Below are positions 17,904 through 26,218 of a stretch of DNA of 46,132 bases, piece by piece (position 1 is the first letter of the stretch; every line of letters starts with the position of its first letter). A model generated the notes under the pieces. The model saw nothing but the letters and a program-made list of their open reading frames with translations. It had not been told where the DNA came from and ran no database searches. This stretch comes from Clostridia bacterium (GTDB lineage Bacteria; Bacillota; Clostridia; Oscillospirales; CAG-272), in NCBI GenBank assembly GCA_017461475.1, contig JAFTXX010000045.1, positions 1 to 46,132 on the forward strand, read 5' to 3'. The position numbers and the translations under genes were made by a program.

Positions 17904-18437
17904 ATGGAAGCAAATATACTCCTGTGGATACAGGAAAATTTACGTTTTGAATGGCTCACGCCCATAGTCAAAGGCATTACATACCTCGGTAACGCGGGAA
18001 TTTTGTGGATAATTCTTTCTGTCCTATTTATTGCTTTCAAAAAGACCCGCAAAACGGGTCTTATGACATCGACTGCACTTATATTTGACCTGCTCAGCGT
18101 AAACGTGCTTGTCAAAAACCTCGTCGCACGCACGCGGCCGTATGAACTTATCGAAGAGTTGACTATTTTAATAGAAAAACAAAGCGATTATTCTTTCCCG
18201 TCGGGCCACACCGCTGCATCGTTTGCATTTGTAAGCGTGCTGTGGTTTACCATGCCGAAAAAGGTCTCTATCCCAATGACCGTGCTTGCAACGCTCATTG
18301 CACTTTCCCGCCTGTACCTAGGTGTACATTACCCCACCGACATCCTCGGCGGCGTTGTAATAGGCATAGTATGCGGCATATGTGCCGTCGCGGTAGTAAA
18401 TTTAATTGAAAAGAAAATCAAAAAAGAGACTCATTGA
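17904..18437 (+). CDS. PAP2-family membrane phosphatase
   Basis: Integral membrane phosphatase of the type-2 phosphatidic acid phosphatase family; members dephosphorylate undecaprenyl diphosphate or phosphatidylglycerol-phosphate. The 177-residue protein has all three catalytic motifs: K71-x6-RP (KNLVARTRP, 71-79), PSGH at 99-102 and SR-x5-H-x3-D (SRLYLGVHYPTD, 135-146). About five hydrophobic segments surround them. AGGAAG lies upstream of ATG 17904. The gene is divergent from dnaA and followed at once by its own terminator, so it is monocistronic. The exact substrate (BcrC-like or PgpB-like) is not decided by sequence. Confidence 0.9.
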   Translation: MEANILLWIQENLRFEWLTPIVKGITYLGNAGILWIILSVLFIAFKKTRKTGLMTSTALIFDLLSVNVLVKNLVARTRPYELIEELTILIEKQSDYSFPSGHTAASFAFVSVLWFTMPKKVSIPMTVLATLIALSRLYLGVHYPTDILGGVVIGIVCGICAVAVVNLIEKKIKKETH

Positions 18438-18448
18438 GTCTCTTTTTT
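18421..18448 (+). terminator. Terminator of the PAP2 gene
   Basis: AAAAAGAGACTC-att-GAGTCTCTTTTTT; the stem includes the last codons and stop of the gene. Confidence 0.85.
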
Positions 18449-18469
18449 GGTATTAAGTCGCACAAATCC

Positions 18470-18544
18470 GTAGGGGCGATTAGTAATCGCCCGCTTGTAC
18501 AACATCTATGCCCTGCAAAACGGGCGATTAATAATCGCCCCTAC
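18470..18544. repeat. RPT-A copy 10
   Basis: Mixed arms: left GATTAGTAATC, right GATTAATAATC, so the two arms mismatch each other by one base while each stays self-palindromic. Confidence 0.9.
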
Positions 18545-18560
18545 AGGTTTGCATAAATTT

Positions 18561-19493
18561 TTATTCATACAACGCCTTGTAAATCTTCATGAACTTTTCG
18601 TCGCGGTCGCGGAGAGCGTTGTCGGCTTTGTCGCCCGAGTAGTCGTAAAATCCCTTGCCGCTCTTTACGCCGAAATTGCCTTCGCTGTAGAGTTTTTCAA
18701 GGAGAGGCTGAATTTCGGTTGCGTTGCAAAGTTCCTTGTTGAGGTAAGAAGAAATGTGATGGAAAGTGTCAATGCCGCCGAAGTCAACGACCTCAAACGG
18801 GCCGAACGCCGCGTATCTGAAACCGAGACCGTACTTCATGCACGCGTCAACATCGGCAATGTCGGCGATTCCCTCTTCAACCAGCGAAATAGACTCTCTC
18901 AGAATGGCAATCTGCAGACGGTTGAGAATAAATCCGGGAACGTCCTTTTTGCAAACGGTTGTCTTTTTGCCTACCGCATGAGCAAGTTCAATAACTGCGT
19001 TTGTGCTTTCGTCGTCGGTCTCGCTGCCGCGGATAATCTCAATGCAGGGGATAAGGTGCGAAGGGTTCATCCAGTGCATGCCGAGGAAGCGGTGCTTGCC
19101 GTTGATGCGCACAGCAATGTTGTCAATTGAAAGACCCGATGTGTTGGTGGTAAGGATAGTGTCGGGGCGAACAATGTTTGAAAGTTTCTCCCAAAAATCC
19201 TGCTTGATTTCGATTTTTTCAATAATACTTTCAATTATGATATCGCAGTCAGCAAGGTCATTCAGTTCATTTGTAAATTTAAGGGAAGCGAGGATATTTT
19301 CCGCCTCGGTTTTAGTTTCCTCGCCGTTTTCCACCTGAGTTTTCTGATTCTGCTCAACTAAAGCTTTGCCTTTTTCGAGCGCGCTTTCAAAAGCGTCGTA
19401 AACAATAACATCGTAGCCGTATTTTGCAAAAATTTGCGACATGCTTGCGCCCATAAGACCCGCGCCCGCAATGCCAATCTTTTTAAATTCCAT
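18561..19493 (-). CDS. 3-hydroxyacyl-CoA dehydrogenase family protein
   Basis: NAD-dependent dehydrogenase, probably oxidising or forming 3-hydroxyacyl-CoA. The 310-residue product opens with the Rossmann motif GIAGAGLMGASMSQIFAKYG (GxGxMG). It has the catalytic histidine block FLGMHWMNPSHLIPCIEII and NTSGLS, the motif PGFILNRLQIAILRE and a C-terminal helical domain ending GKGFYDYSG. It is about 28 residues longer than classic butyrate-pathway Hbd (~282), and no thl, crt or bcd genes are nearby, so a role in butyrate synthesis is not supported by context. AGGAG precedes ATG 19493; a TTTACT-17-TACAAT promoter lies at 19523-19551. Confidence 0.85.
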   Translation of the reverse strand: MEFKKIGIAGAGLMGASMSQIFAKYGYDVIVYDAFESALEKGKALVEQNQKTQVENGEETKTEAENILASLKFTNELNDLADCDIIIESIIEKIEIKQDFWEKLSNIVRPDTILTTNTSGLSIDNIAVRINGKHRFLGMHWMNPSHLIPCIEIIRGSETDDESTNAVIELAHAVGKKTTVCKKDVPGFILNRLQIAILRESISLVEEGIADIADVDACMKYGLGFRYAAFGPFEVVDFGGIDTFHHISSYLNKELCNATEIQPLLEKLYSEGNFGVKSGKGFYDYSGDKADNALRDRDEKFMKIYKALYE

Positions 19494-19522
19494 AATTTTT
19501 CTCCTAAAAGTAATGATAATTT

Positions 19523-19551
19523 ATTGTAACAATAAAGCGCGGATAAGTAAA
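19523..19551 (-). promoter_or_regulatory. Promoter of the hydroxyacyl-CoA dehydrogenase gene
   Basis: On the minus strand TTTACT (19546-19551) and TACAAT (19523-19528) are 17 bases apart. One arm of an AAAGCGCGGA/TCCGCGCTTT inverted repeat (19534-19543 and 19560-19569) lies within the spacer and could be an operator. Confidence 0.5.
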
Positions 19552-19604
19552 TGTACTTTTCCGCGCTTTTTATACTTTTCGGGCAAGAATTAATAGTGAT
19601 ATAA

Positions 19605-19775
19605 AATGAAATCGTGAACAGAGTTCACGATGAAATCCAAAACAAGTTTTGGATGAAATCTTCGCTAACGCTCAGATGAAATTAAATCCGTCTTTAACCG
19701 CCGCAGGCGATTTCATCTGCGTAGCAGATTTCATCCATCGCAGATGGATTTATCCCGTCGAAGACGGATTTAGTT
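19605..19775. repeat. RPT-D array 1 (modular mini-hairpins)
   Basis: A row of unrelated short hairpins: CGTGAAC-aga-GTTCACG, CCAAAAC-aa-GTTTTGG, a degenerate one, CGCC-gca-GGCG, CTGC-gta-GCAG, CCATC-gca-GATGG, CCGTC-gaa-GACGG. The first ones are joined by ATGAAAT, the later ones by the inverse ATTTCAT or ATTTAT. No gene is seen in 19494-19810. Confidence 0.8.
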
Positions 19776-19777
19776 GA

Positions 19778-19808
19778 AAAAAGCCTAACGCATAGCGTTA
19801 GGCTTTTT
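19778..19808 (-). terminator. Terminator of tRNA-Thr
   Basis: AAAAAAGCCTAACGC-ata-GCGTTAGGCTTTTTT is a strong, symmetric terminator starting 2 bases beyond the tRNA CCA end; it could act in both directions. Confidence 0.85.
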
Positions 19809-19810
19809 TC

Positions 19811-19886
<76 letters not shown>

Positions 19887-19897
19887 GAACCTTGTTT

Positions 19898-19926
19898 ATT
19901 ATAACAACATAATTCTGATTTGTCAA
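19898..19926 (-). promoter_or_regulatory. Promoter of tRNA-Thr
   Basis: On the minus strand TTGACA (19921-19926) and TATAAT (19898-19903), both perfect consensus, are 17 bases apart; the tRNA begins 12 bases after the -10 box. Confidence 0.85.
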
Positions 19927-20120
19927 GATTTTTTTTAATCTTTTTAAAATTATTTTTTCCGACAGTATATTTTTTTATTTTTTCGGGAAATTTTTGCATA
20001 TGACATTTCCCAATTTTGCCCTGCAAAAAATAATATTTTCGGACACCCACGCTTTAACAAGCTTTTGATTTTAACGGAAGTAAAATGAAATAAAAAAGGA
20101 AAATGGATGTTTATGTTGCT

Positions 20121-20412
20121 AACATCTCCCCGCGAGATCCTTCACTCCGCCCATACTCGCTTTGCGAGTATGGCAGGAACCTTCGGTTCCTTGTGCTCCG
20201 TTCGAGGATGACAAGGCGACACAAGCTGCCTTCTTATTTAGCTATAGGTTCCGTCGCCTTTTGACCGCGCCTTCGGCGGGTCGTTAAATATGTGCTATGG
20301 GAAACACGGGGATTGTTGCAATGCAATAAAACAAGCCTTTTTTAGCACTTTGCTTAAACCCGCCCTTGTCATCCTTGAGCGTTAGCGTTGCGATCTCGGG
20401 CGGAGATGTTTG
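20121..20412. repeat. RPT-B copies 5 and 6 with a nested insertion
   Basis: 20121-20208 is an inverted match of copy 1, including the same two central mini-hairpins. The rest of that copy resumes at 20306-20353 (GGGGATTGTTGCAATGCAAT, ending TAGCACTTT). The ~97 bases between are an insertion bounded by GGCGAC and GTCGCC in its first half. A further, shorter copy lies at 20356-20410. The stretch 19927-20454 contains no gene. Confidence 0.75.
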
Positions 20413-20454
20413 TAACATAAACATCAATTTTCCAAAAAGAAAAGGAACAGAAAA

Positions 20455-22839
20455 ATGAAAGACTACGTACAGCTCCCAAAAAAACTTTTTGAAAAAACTT
20501 CCGACTATTTTGAAAAAATGCGAAAACTTTTGTTTGACGACGGTGACACAAAGAAAATAGCGATGTGGATAGCCAAAGGTTTTGCCGCGCTTGCACCCAC
20601 TGTTTTTTCTATGATAATCGCACAAAAATCACTGCCGCTTTCTACATATCCGTTTGGACTTGCCTTGATAGCCGCGGCAAAGAGCGATACTTTGTTTTTC
20701 TTTATCGGCACATTGATATTTGCAATATTTTCGGGCAATATTCCAAACGCCGTCGGAGCGGCTTCAATTCTTGTTTTCCGCTTTATATTTTCACGTTCTT
20801 TTACAGATGAACCTCTTTCTGTGAAACAAAAACTGAGGGATAAAATTTTAAAGGGAAAAACTCTTTTTTGCGAAAGTGAAACATTGCGGCTTGCGACCGC
20901 GGCGCTTGGCGCATTTACTGCGGGAATGTTTCAGACGGTTATAGGCGGCTTTACCTTTGGCGACCTTGTCAGCACCTGTATAAATATTGTACTTTGCCCT
21001 GTGCTTTGCTATCTTTATTTCGGGTATTTTGACGCGGTGGAAAAGCAAGGTTTCCGCTATGAGGCGGGTATAATTTCCCTGCTTGCCACTTTGATTTTTG
21101 CAATATCAAATTTTAAACCGCTTGGCATATCGTTTTCGGTTTTGCTTGCCGCTTTTATATGCTTTTTGCTGGTTAAAAAATCAAATCCGCTGACCGCGTG
21201 TATGTTCGCGCTGATTTCGATTTTAGCCGTTGCTCCTACCCTTTCGCCTGCGTTTGCGGTTGCGGCTTCGGTTGCCGCGTTTTTATACCCCACATCTAAA
21301 ATTTATTCATTATGTATAGGTTCTATCTCATTTGCCGCGCTTACTTATTTTATAGGCGGAGTTGAAACTTTTGCGGCATTTTTCCCCGAATTTATGGCGG
21401 GCACGCTGATTTCGTTTGCGGTAAGCGAAAAAACCGCGGCGGAACTTCTCCCGCTTTTCTGCGGCGGCACAAAGACGGCAAATGTTGCTGAAGAGATAGT
21501 ATCTTATAAAGAACAAAATTCAAAAGAAAACATCCGTGATATCTCAGAATCGTTTGAACAGCTTTCAAAAGCATTCTTTGACCTCTCCGACAAAAACACC
21601 CGCATAGGCATTTTCGATACCCGCAGAATATGTGACAGCGTGTGCGACAAATACTGCAAAAAATGCGCTGCGTGCTCGCTTTGTTGGGAGCGCGATTACT
21701 CGGTAACGCTCGACACTCTCAACAAGATAAGTGCAAAAATTTACAAAACGGGAAAAGTGCAAATGAGCGACCTTCCGCCCGAATTTGTGTCGCGCTGTGA
21801 TAAGGCGGAAAAGCTGATTTCTGACATTGAAACCGAAAACACACGTGTAATAAAAAGCATGCTGAAAGAGGACAAAACCCGCGCTTTTGCCGTTGATTAC
21901 GCGGTTTTTGCGCGTGTACTGTCCGAAGCGCTTGCAAAAAATGAAGCTGAATACGCACCGAATATAAAAGTGCGCGAAGAACTTAAAAAGGAATTTTCAA
22001 AGATAGGATTTACCGCCGACAGCATTGGCGTTTACGGCATGAGGTGTAAAAATGTCTACACTTTCCGCATTGGAAAAAATGCCGTAAGATGCAAGGCTGA
22101 CAAGATAAAAGAAGCCATGGAAAAAGCCATTGGCGGCAGGATGGAAGACCCCACTTTTGAGTTCTCCGACGGCGGAATAAACATGATTTGCAAGCAGGCA
22201 CCGTCATATGAAGTCAGTTGTTCCAGTTTTTCTTTCGCCGCCGAAAAATTGCAGGAAAACGGCGACAGGGTAACCGCCTTTGAAGGCAAAAACGGCTATT
22301 ACTACGCGCTTGTAAACGACGGCATGGGAAGCGGCAGAGCCGCCGCAAAAAAGAGCGCCGCCGCGTCTGTTTTCCTTGAAAAAATGCTGCGTGCGGGCAA
22401 TAGCGTAGCCTCAGGCATAGAAATGCTCTCCGCCCTTGCGCGAGCCGACAGCGAGGAAGGGTTCACCACGCTCGACCTCTTTGAATTTGACCGTATCAGC
22501 GGCAAAGGCTCATTTATAAAAAGCGGTGCTGCACCCTCATTTGTAAAGCGCGGCTCCAAACTTTTCAAAATACGCTCAAAAACGTTCCCGCTCGGCATTT
22601 TGGAAGATGTTGACGCCGAACGCACCACCTTTGACTGTGAGGACGGCGACAAAATCATAATTCTCAGCGACGGCGTGACCGAGGACATCGAAGAACCCCT
22701 CTGGCTGTGCGAATTTCTGACCACCGCCGACCTCACTTCCCCCACCGTAGCCGAAGAAATCCTCGCCGAAGCGAGAAAACACACCCTCTGCAAAGATGAC
22801 ATGACCGCCGCCGTGATTACCGTGAAAAAGATAAAGTGA
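20455..22839 (+). CDS. spoIIE: Stage II sporulation protein E (serine phosphatase)
   Basis: Sporulation phosphatase that dephosphorylates SpoIIAA and so activates sigma-F in the forespore; it also sits at the polar septum with FtsZ. The 794-residue product has an N-terminal cytoplasmic lead, about ten hydrophobic segments (about residues 45-300), a central regulatory part with a cysteine-rich run (CDKYCKKCAACSLCW), and a C-terminal PP2C-type phosphatase domain with DGMGSG near 622 and LSDGVTEDIEEP near 738. The length is close to Bacillus SpoIIE (827). AAAAGGAAC precedes ATG 20455. The upstream region is made of RPT-B repeats and I see no convincing sigma-A promoter or Spo0A box. Confidence 0.95.
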   Translation: MKDYVQLPKKLFEKTSDYFEKMRKLLFDDGDTKKIAMWIAKGFAALAPTVFSMIIAQKSLPLSTYPFGLALIAAAKSDTLFFFIGTLIFAIFSGNIPNAVGAASILVFRFIFSRSFTDEPLSVKQKLRDKILKGKTLFCESETLRLATAALGAFTAGMFQTVIGGFTFGDLVSTCINIVLCPVLCYLYFGYFDAVEKQGFRYEAGIISLLATLIFAISNFKPLGISFSVLLAAFICFLLVKKSNPLTACMFALISILAVAPTLSPAFAVAASVAAFLYPTSKIYSLCIGSISFAALTYFIGGVETFAAFFPEFMAGTLISFAVSEKTAAELLPLFCGGTKTANVAEEIVSYKEQNSKENIRDISESFEQLSKAFFDLSDKNTRIGIFDTRRICDSVCDKYCKKCAACSLCWERDYSVTLDTLNKISAKIYKTGKVQMSDLPPEFVSRCDKAEKLISDIETENTRVIKSMLKEDKTRAFAVDYAVFARVLSEALAKNEAEYAPNIKVREELKKEFSKIGFTADSIGVYGMRCKNVYTFRIGKNAVRCKADKIKEAMEKAIGGRMEDPTFEFSDGGINMICKQAPSYEVSCSSFSFAAEKLQENGDRVTAFEGKNGYYYALVNDGMGSGRAAAKKSAAASVFLEKMLRAGNSVASGIEMLSALARADSEEGFTTLDLFEFDRISGKGSFIKSGAAPSFVKRGSKLFKIRSKTFPLGILEDVDAERTTFDCEDGDKIIILSDGVTEDIEEPLWLCEFLTTADLTSPTVAEEILAEARKHTLCKDDMTAAVITVKKIK

Positions 22840-22872
22840 AGTTTATATGAAGTTGATGGAACGCACAAATCC

Positions 22873-22966
22873 GTAGGGGCGATTATTAATCGCCCGAAAA
22901 GCAAAGATTAGATGTCGTACAAGCGGGCGATTAATAATCGCCCCTACTTTGGTTGGATAACAGCCG
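22873..22966. repeat. RPT-A copy 11 with flank module
   Basis: Core 22873-22947, then TTTGGTTGGATAACAGCCG (22948-22966) as after copy 9. It lies between spoIIE and the next lipoprotein gene. Confidence 0.9.
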
Positions 22967-23016
22967 CATGTGCCGATTAAACTTCTAAATCAAACAAACT
23001 TCTCATACAATATAAC

Positions 23017-23511
23017 ATGAAAAAATTTTTCTTCATTATATTTATATTATCCGCCATGCTTATATTTTGTCTGTTTTCATGCACAAAATCAAGCAGCCTT
23101 TATGACATTGTGATGTCAGTGACAGCGCTTGATGACAGCATGCCGGCGGGAAACATTATCTGCTACGGGCAAATTTATGAAAATTCAATGAGCGATGATA
23201 CCCTTTCCGAGTATCTCGGACTTGAGGGATATCCGCAGTTCAAGGACAAAATTGAACAGTTGGCGGTCTACGCATCCGTCGGAGGCAATTACAATGAGCT
23301 TGCGCTGTTGAAATTATACCGCGCAAGCGACATTGCCGACGGTGTGCTGTTTTTTGAACGCCGAATAAAAGCAGCAAAACGCGTCGGCATATTTGAAAGC
23401 AACGTACAAAACGCCGACAATGCATACATATCGGTCTACGGCAACGTGGTGGTGCTGTATATGATGGATGATAATGAAGCCGTTCAAAGCAAGGTTGAGA
23501 AGATGCTGTAA
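23017..23511 (+). CDS. Small lipoprotein, DUF4358-like
   Basis: Predicted secreted lipoprotein of 164 residues. The signal peptide is MKKFFFIIFILSAMLIFCLF followed by SC at the cleavage site. The mature part has ELALLKLYRASDIADGVLFF, helical KAAKRVGI, and a C-terminal strand ISVYGNVVVLYMMDDNEAV; this layout resembles DUF4358 lipoproteins, which have no known function. No Shine-Dalgarno is visible before ATG 23017 (the preceding bases are ATACAATATAAC), so expression may be weak or the start imprecise. The gene ends at a terminator shared with the convergent MORN gene. Confidence 0.7.
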   Translation: MKKFFFIIFILSAMLIFCLFSCTKSSSLYDIVMSVTALDDSMPAGNIICYGQIYENSMSDDTLSEYLGLEGYPQFKDKIEQLAVYASVGGNYNELALLKLYRASDIADGVLFFERRIKAAKRVGIFESNVQNADNAYISVYGNVVVLYMMDDNEAVQSKVEKML

Positions 23512-23520
23512 AGCAACTGA

Positions 23521-23551
23521 AAAAGGGTAAAACTATACGTTTTACCCTTTT
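23521..23551. terminator. Bidirectional terminator between convergent genes
   Basis: AAAAGGGTAAAAC-tatac-GTTTTACCCTTTT, with A and T runs on both sides, lies between the lipoprotein (+) and MORN (-) genes. Confidence 0.85.
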
Positions 23552-23555
23552 TATA

Positions 23556-24731
23556 TTAATATGCAATAAATGAATTTGTAGACTTGTCGTATTTGCCTGT
23601 GACCGTGGTGCCGTTTGCGTAGGTGTAGGTGCCTTCAAGCATTTGATTTGACGTGCTCTGCTCAAATGTGCCCTCAAATACGGCGTTGTTTTCAAAGGTG
23701 AATATGCCCTCATAGCGCAGATTGTTTTTGTATGTACCTTCAAATGTTCTACCGTTTGCGTGGATGTATGTGCCCCCGCCGTGCTTTAAGTCGTTTGCAA
23801 ATTCACCGTCGTAAACATCGCCGCTTGCATAGGTCATTACGCCCTTACCCGAGCGCTTGTCATCGACAAAATTGCCTTCGTAGATGTCGTATCCGCCGTC
23901 GGTTTTATACTTGAACACGCCGTAGCCGTTCTTTTTGCCGTCTCTAAACTGTCCTTCATAGATGTCGCCGTTTGCGTAGATAATCGTTCCCTCGCCGTTT
24001 GGCTCGTTGTCTGCAAAATATCCGCTGTAAACGTCACCGTTTGAATAGGTCAATTTGCCCTCGCCGGAGCGCATTACGTTAACGATTCCGCCCTCATATA
24101 TTGAGCCGTCGGAGTATTTGATAGTGCCGTCGGACAGCTTTCCGCCCGTTCCGTCGCTTGACGATATCCATCCCGATGACGGGATGCCGTCTTTAACAAG
24201 TCCGAAAAAGCGTATCTCACCCTTGCCGTCAGGCAGTGCGTATGTGGAATAGCGCACACCTATCAAAAGGAGAATTATAATGACGGCTACAACGGACGCT
24301 ACCGCGCCTATGGTTGCCTTAAATTTCGGGTCAAGCTTGCGGCGGTGTCTTGCGACCACACGTCTCTTTGTTTTCGGCGGCTTGTAACCGCCCTTTCCGG
24401 TGCGTACATATGACGGAAATTCGCCCGTGTCTACCTTTTCCTCGCCGCTTTTTTGCGGTGCAGGACGTACACTTCCCTGCTTTTGCGGACGTCTGTTTGT
24501 ATTTACCTGCTTTACATAAGGCTTTCCAAATTCATTTGTGCTGTTCGGATTTGTCTTTTTTACCCCTGCTCTGCTCGGATTTGCCGCAGTTTTTCCACTT
24601 TGTTGTGGATTTTGCGGTACTTTGGTGCGCTGTTTAGCGGGTGCACCGTATTTTCTCCGCTGAGCTTCGGCTTCTCTCGCGTCTGCCAGTGCCGCGCGCT
24701 CGGCGGGTGTCATGGTTCTGTTTTCTTCCAT
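23556..24731 (-). CDS. Membrane-anchored MORN-repeat protein
   Basis: A 391-residue protein of unknown function. Residues 1-138 are hydrophilic and rich in K, R, P, Q and N (likely disordered, cytoplasmic). Residues 139-159 form one membrane segment (GAVASVVAVIIILLLIGV). The rest is a run of about seven MORN repeats of the type YSNGDVYSGYFADNEPNGEG, presumably outside the cell. MORN arrays are known as lipid- or protein-binding beta-sheets. The start is ATG 24731 with an AAAGGG Shine-Dalgarno. It follows the 180-residue membrane-protein gene by 5 bases and belongs to the parA-parB transcript, so a link to chromosome or envelope organisation is possible but unproven. Confidence 0.85.
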   Translation of the reverse strand: MEENRTMTPAERAALADAREAEAQRRKYGAPAKQRTKVPQNPQQSGKTAANPSRAGVKKTNPNSTNEFGKPYVKQVNTNRRPQKQGSVRPAPQKSGEEKVDTGEFPSYVRTGKGGYKPPKTKRRVVARHRRKLDPKFKATIGAVASVVAVIIILLLIGVRYSTYALPDGKGEIRFFGLVKDGIPSSGWISSSDGTGGKLSDGTIKYSDGSIYEGGIVNVMRSGEGKLTYSNGDVYSGYFADNEPNGEGTIIYANGDIYEGQFRDGKKNGYGVFKYKTDGGYDIYEGNFVDDKRSGKGVMTYASGDVYDGEFANDLKHGGGTYIHANGRTFEGTYKNNLRYEGIFTFENNAVFEGTFEQSTSNQMLEGTYTYANGTTVTGKYDKSTNSFIAY

Positions 24732-24736
24732 CTGTA

Positions 24737-25279
24737 TTATCCCTTTGTCATTGTGATAACATTATCTGCAAGCTGAATTATGTCCGGGAGTATGAGCATA
24801 AGTCCGAAGCATGCAAAAAGACATACAAAAAAGGTTATCACTATCAGTTTTTTTCCGAGTTTTACTTCCTTGAAGCGTTTGTCTGCAATGTATCTGTCGT
24901 CCTCGGGTATGTAAAAAAGCGCTGTTTTTACGTCTTCTTTGCTTTTCAGCGGCTCTGTCGGCTTAACATATTTTGAAACCACTGTGTCGCGATAGAGTGA
25001 GCGGCGAATAAGCGGCTTGTTAAGTCCCAATTCGTCAAGGCTTTTTGCCTCTTTAGGCGAAAAAGCTCTCAGTTTGTACAGTGCGCGAACCACTTTTCCA
25101 AGGTAGTGGCTCACATAGTAGGATGCGCAAACCGCTAAAAACGTGCCCGCGCACAACCCTATCACCAAAAACGGCATAAATCTTTGCATTTCATAAGTAT
25201 CAAAGTTTGTAATTGCCGAAAGGTCGGGCGAAAAATATGTTTCCTTTAAATTATAGTAAATCTCGGTGAAGACATTCAT
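24737..25279 (-). CDS. Two-segment membrane protein in the parAB operon
   Basis: Unrecognised 180-residue protein. It has two hydrophobic segments, about residues 35-56 (FMPFLVIGLCAGTFLAVCAS) and 148-171 (LIVITFFVCLFACFGLMLIL), joined by a ~90-residue basic, probably cytoplasmic loop (VVRALYKLRAFSPKEAKSLD, then YIPEDDRYIADKRFKEVKLG). I choose ATG 25279, because GAGGAGG lies 6-12 bases upstream; the in-frame upstream TTG is part of that site. It is 30 bases after parB and 5 bases before the MORN gene, so the four genes form one operon. No function is assigned. Confidence 0.75.
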   Translation of the reverse strand: MNVFTEIYYNLKETYFSPDLSAITNFDTYEMQRFMPFLVIGLCAGTFLAVCASYYVSHYLGKVVRALYKLRAFSPKEAKSLDELGLNKPLIRRSLYRDTVVSKYVKPTEPLKSKEDVKTALFYIPEDDRYIADKRFKEVKLGKKLIVITFFVCLFACFGLMLILPDIIQLADNVITMTKG

Positions 25280-25309
25280 TATTATCCTCCTCAAATACAG
25301 AAATATCTG

Positions 25310-26194
25310 TTATTCAATAATATCATCTCCGCAGAGCTTTTTGAGAAGAATTTCGAGGTCTTCATTGTCCTCGAAAGAGATAGATACGCTCTTTGCGACG
25401 CCTTTGTGACTGATTTTCACGCGTCTGCCGATGAGTTCCATTGCCTTTTTTGCAAGTTCCTCATAATAGTCTATTTCAATGCCGATTTCGGGTACTTCGT
25501 CACCCTCTGATTCAGCCTTTACGGTAAGCTTATTTTCCTTGCGCACAAGGTCTTCTGCAACTCTTACAGAGAGACCGCCCGCCGCAAGCTTTGCCGCAAG
25601 CGGAACTTCTTTGTTTTTATCCTTGAGTGCAAGCAAAGCACGTGCATGACCCGCGCTGAGCTCTCCCGCACTGAGCATTGCCACAACATCGTCCGAAAGG
25701 TCGAGAAGTCTCAGTGAGTTTGTAATAGTGCTTCTTCCCTTTCCTACGCGAACAGAAACTTCTTCCTGAGTAAGATTGTAATTTTCAATGAGTGCGCGGT
25801 ATGCCTGCGCTTCTTCAATAGGATTGAGATCTTCACGCTGAATATTCTCAATAAGTGATATTTGCGCAACTTCAAGGTCATTTTTGTCAAGTACAATTAC
25901 GGGAACTTCTGTAAGTCCTGCCATTTTGGATGCGCGATAGCGGCGCTCACCTGCGATTATCTGATAGTGGCCGTCAGCAATTTCGCGTACCAAAATAGGC
26001 TGAAGTACGCCATGAGCGGAGATAGAATCTGCAAGTTCTGCAAGCGCTTCTCCCTCAAATACTCTTCTCGGCTGGTCAGCTTTAGGTTCAATTTGAGAAA
26101 TGCGCAGTTTTGTAATGCCGCCCTTCTCTTCTACAGAATTGTCGTAAAATATGTTGTCAAAGCCTTTTCCAAGGCCGGAGGGCTTTTTAGCCAT
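25310..26194 (-). CDS. parB: Chromosome-partitioning protein ParB (Spo0J)
   Basis: CTP-dependent clamp that loads at parS and spreads, organising the origin for segregation. The 294-residue product has the N-terminal ParA-contact tail GLGKGFDNIF, the CTP-binding box GERRYRAS at 82-89, the ENIQREDLNP motif, a helix-turn-helix around 130-165 (LTQEEVSVRVGKGRSTITNS) and a C-terminal dimerisation region. It begins 24 bases after parA, with AAAGGATGG as Shine-Dalgarno. Three parS-like palindromes lie upstream of parA, so the whole system is present. Because the operon promoter lies between parS sites, autoregulation by ParB is likely. Confidence 0.96.
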   Translation of the reverse strand: MAKKPSGLGKGFDNIFYDNSVEEKGGITKLRISQIEPKADQPRRVFEGEALAELADSISAHGVLQPILVREIADGHYQIIAGERRYRASKMAGLTEVPVIVLDKNDLEVAQISLIENIQREDLNPIEEAQAYRALIENYNLTQEEVSVRVGKGRSTITNSLRLLDLSDDVVAMLSAGELSAGHARALLALKDKNKEVPLAAKLAAGGLSVRVAEDLVRKENKLTVKAESEGDEVPEIGIEIDYYEELAKKAMELIGRRVKISHKGVAKSVSISFEDNEDLEILLKKLCGDDIIE

Positions 26195-26218
26195 CGTTAT
26201 TTTCCATCCTTTATATTA

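Noticed and set aside
18561-19493. Naming the dehydrogenase hbd of the butyrate pathway
   Set aside because: It is longer than classic Hbd and none of the partner genes (thl, crt, bcd, etf) is in the window, so only the family is stated.
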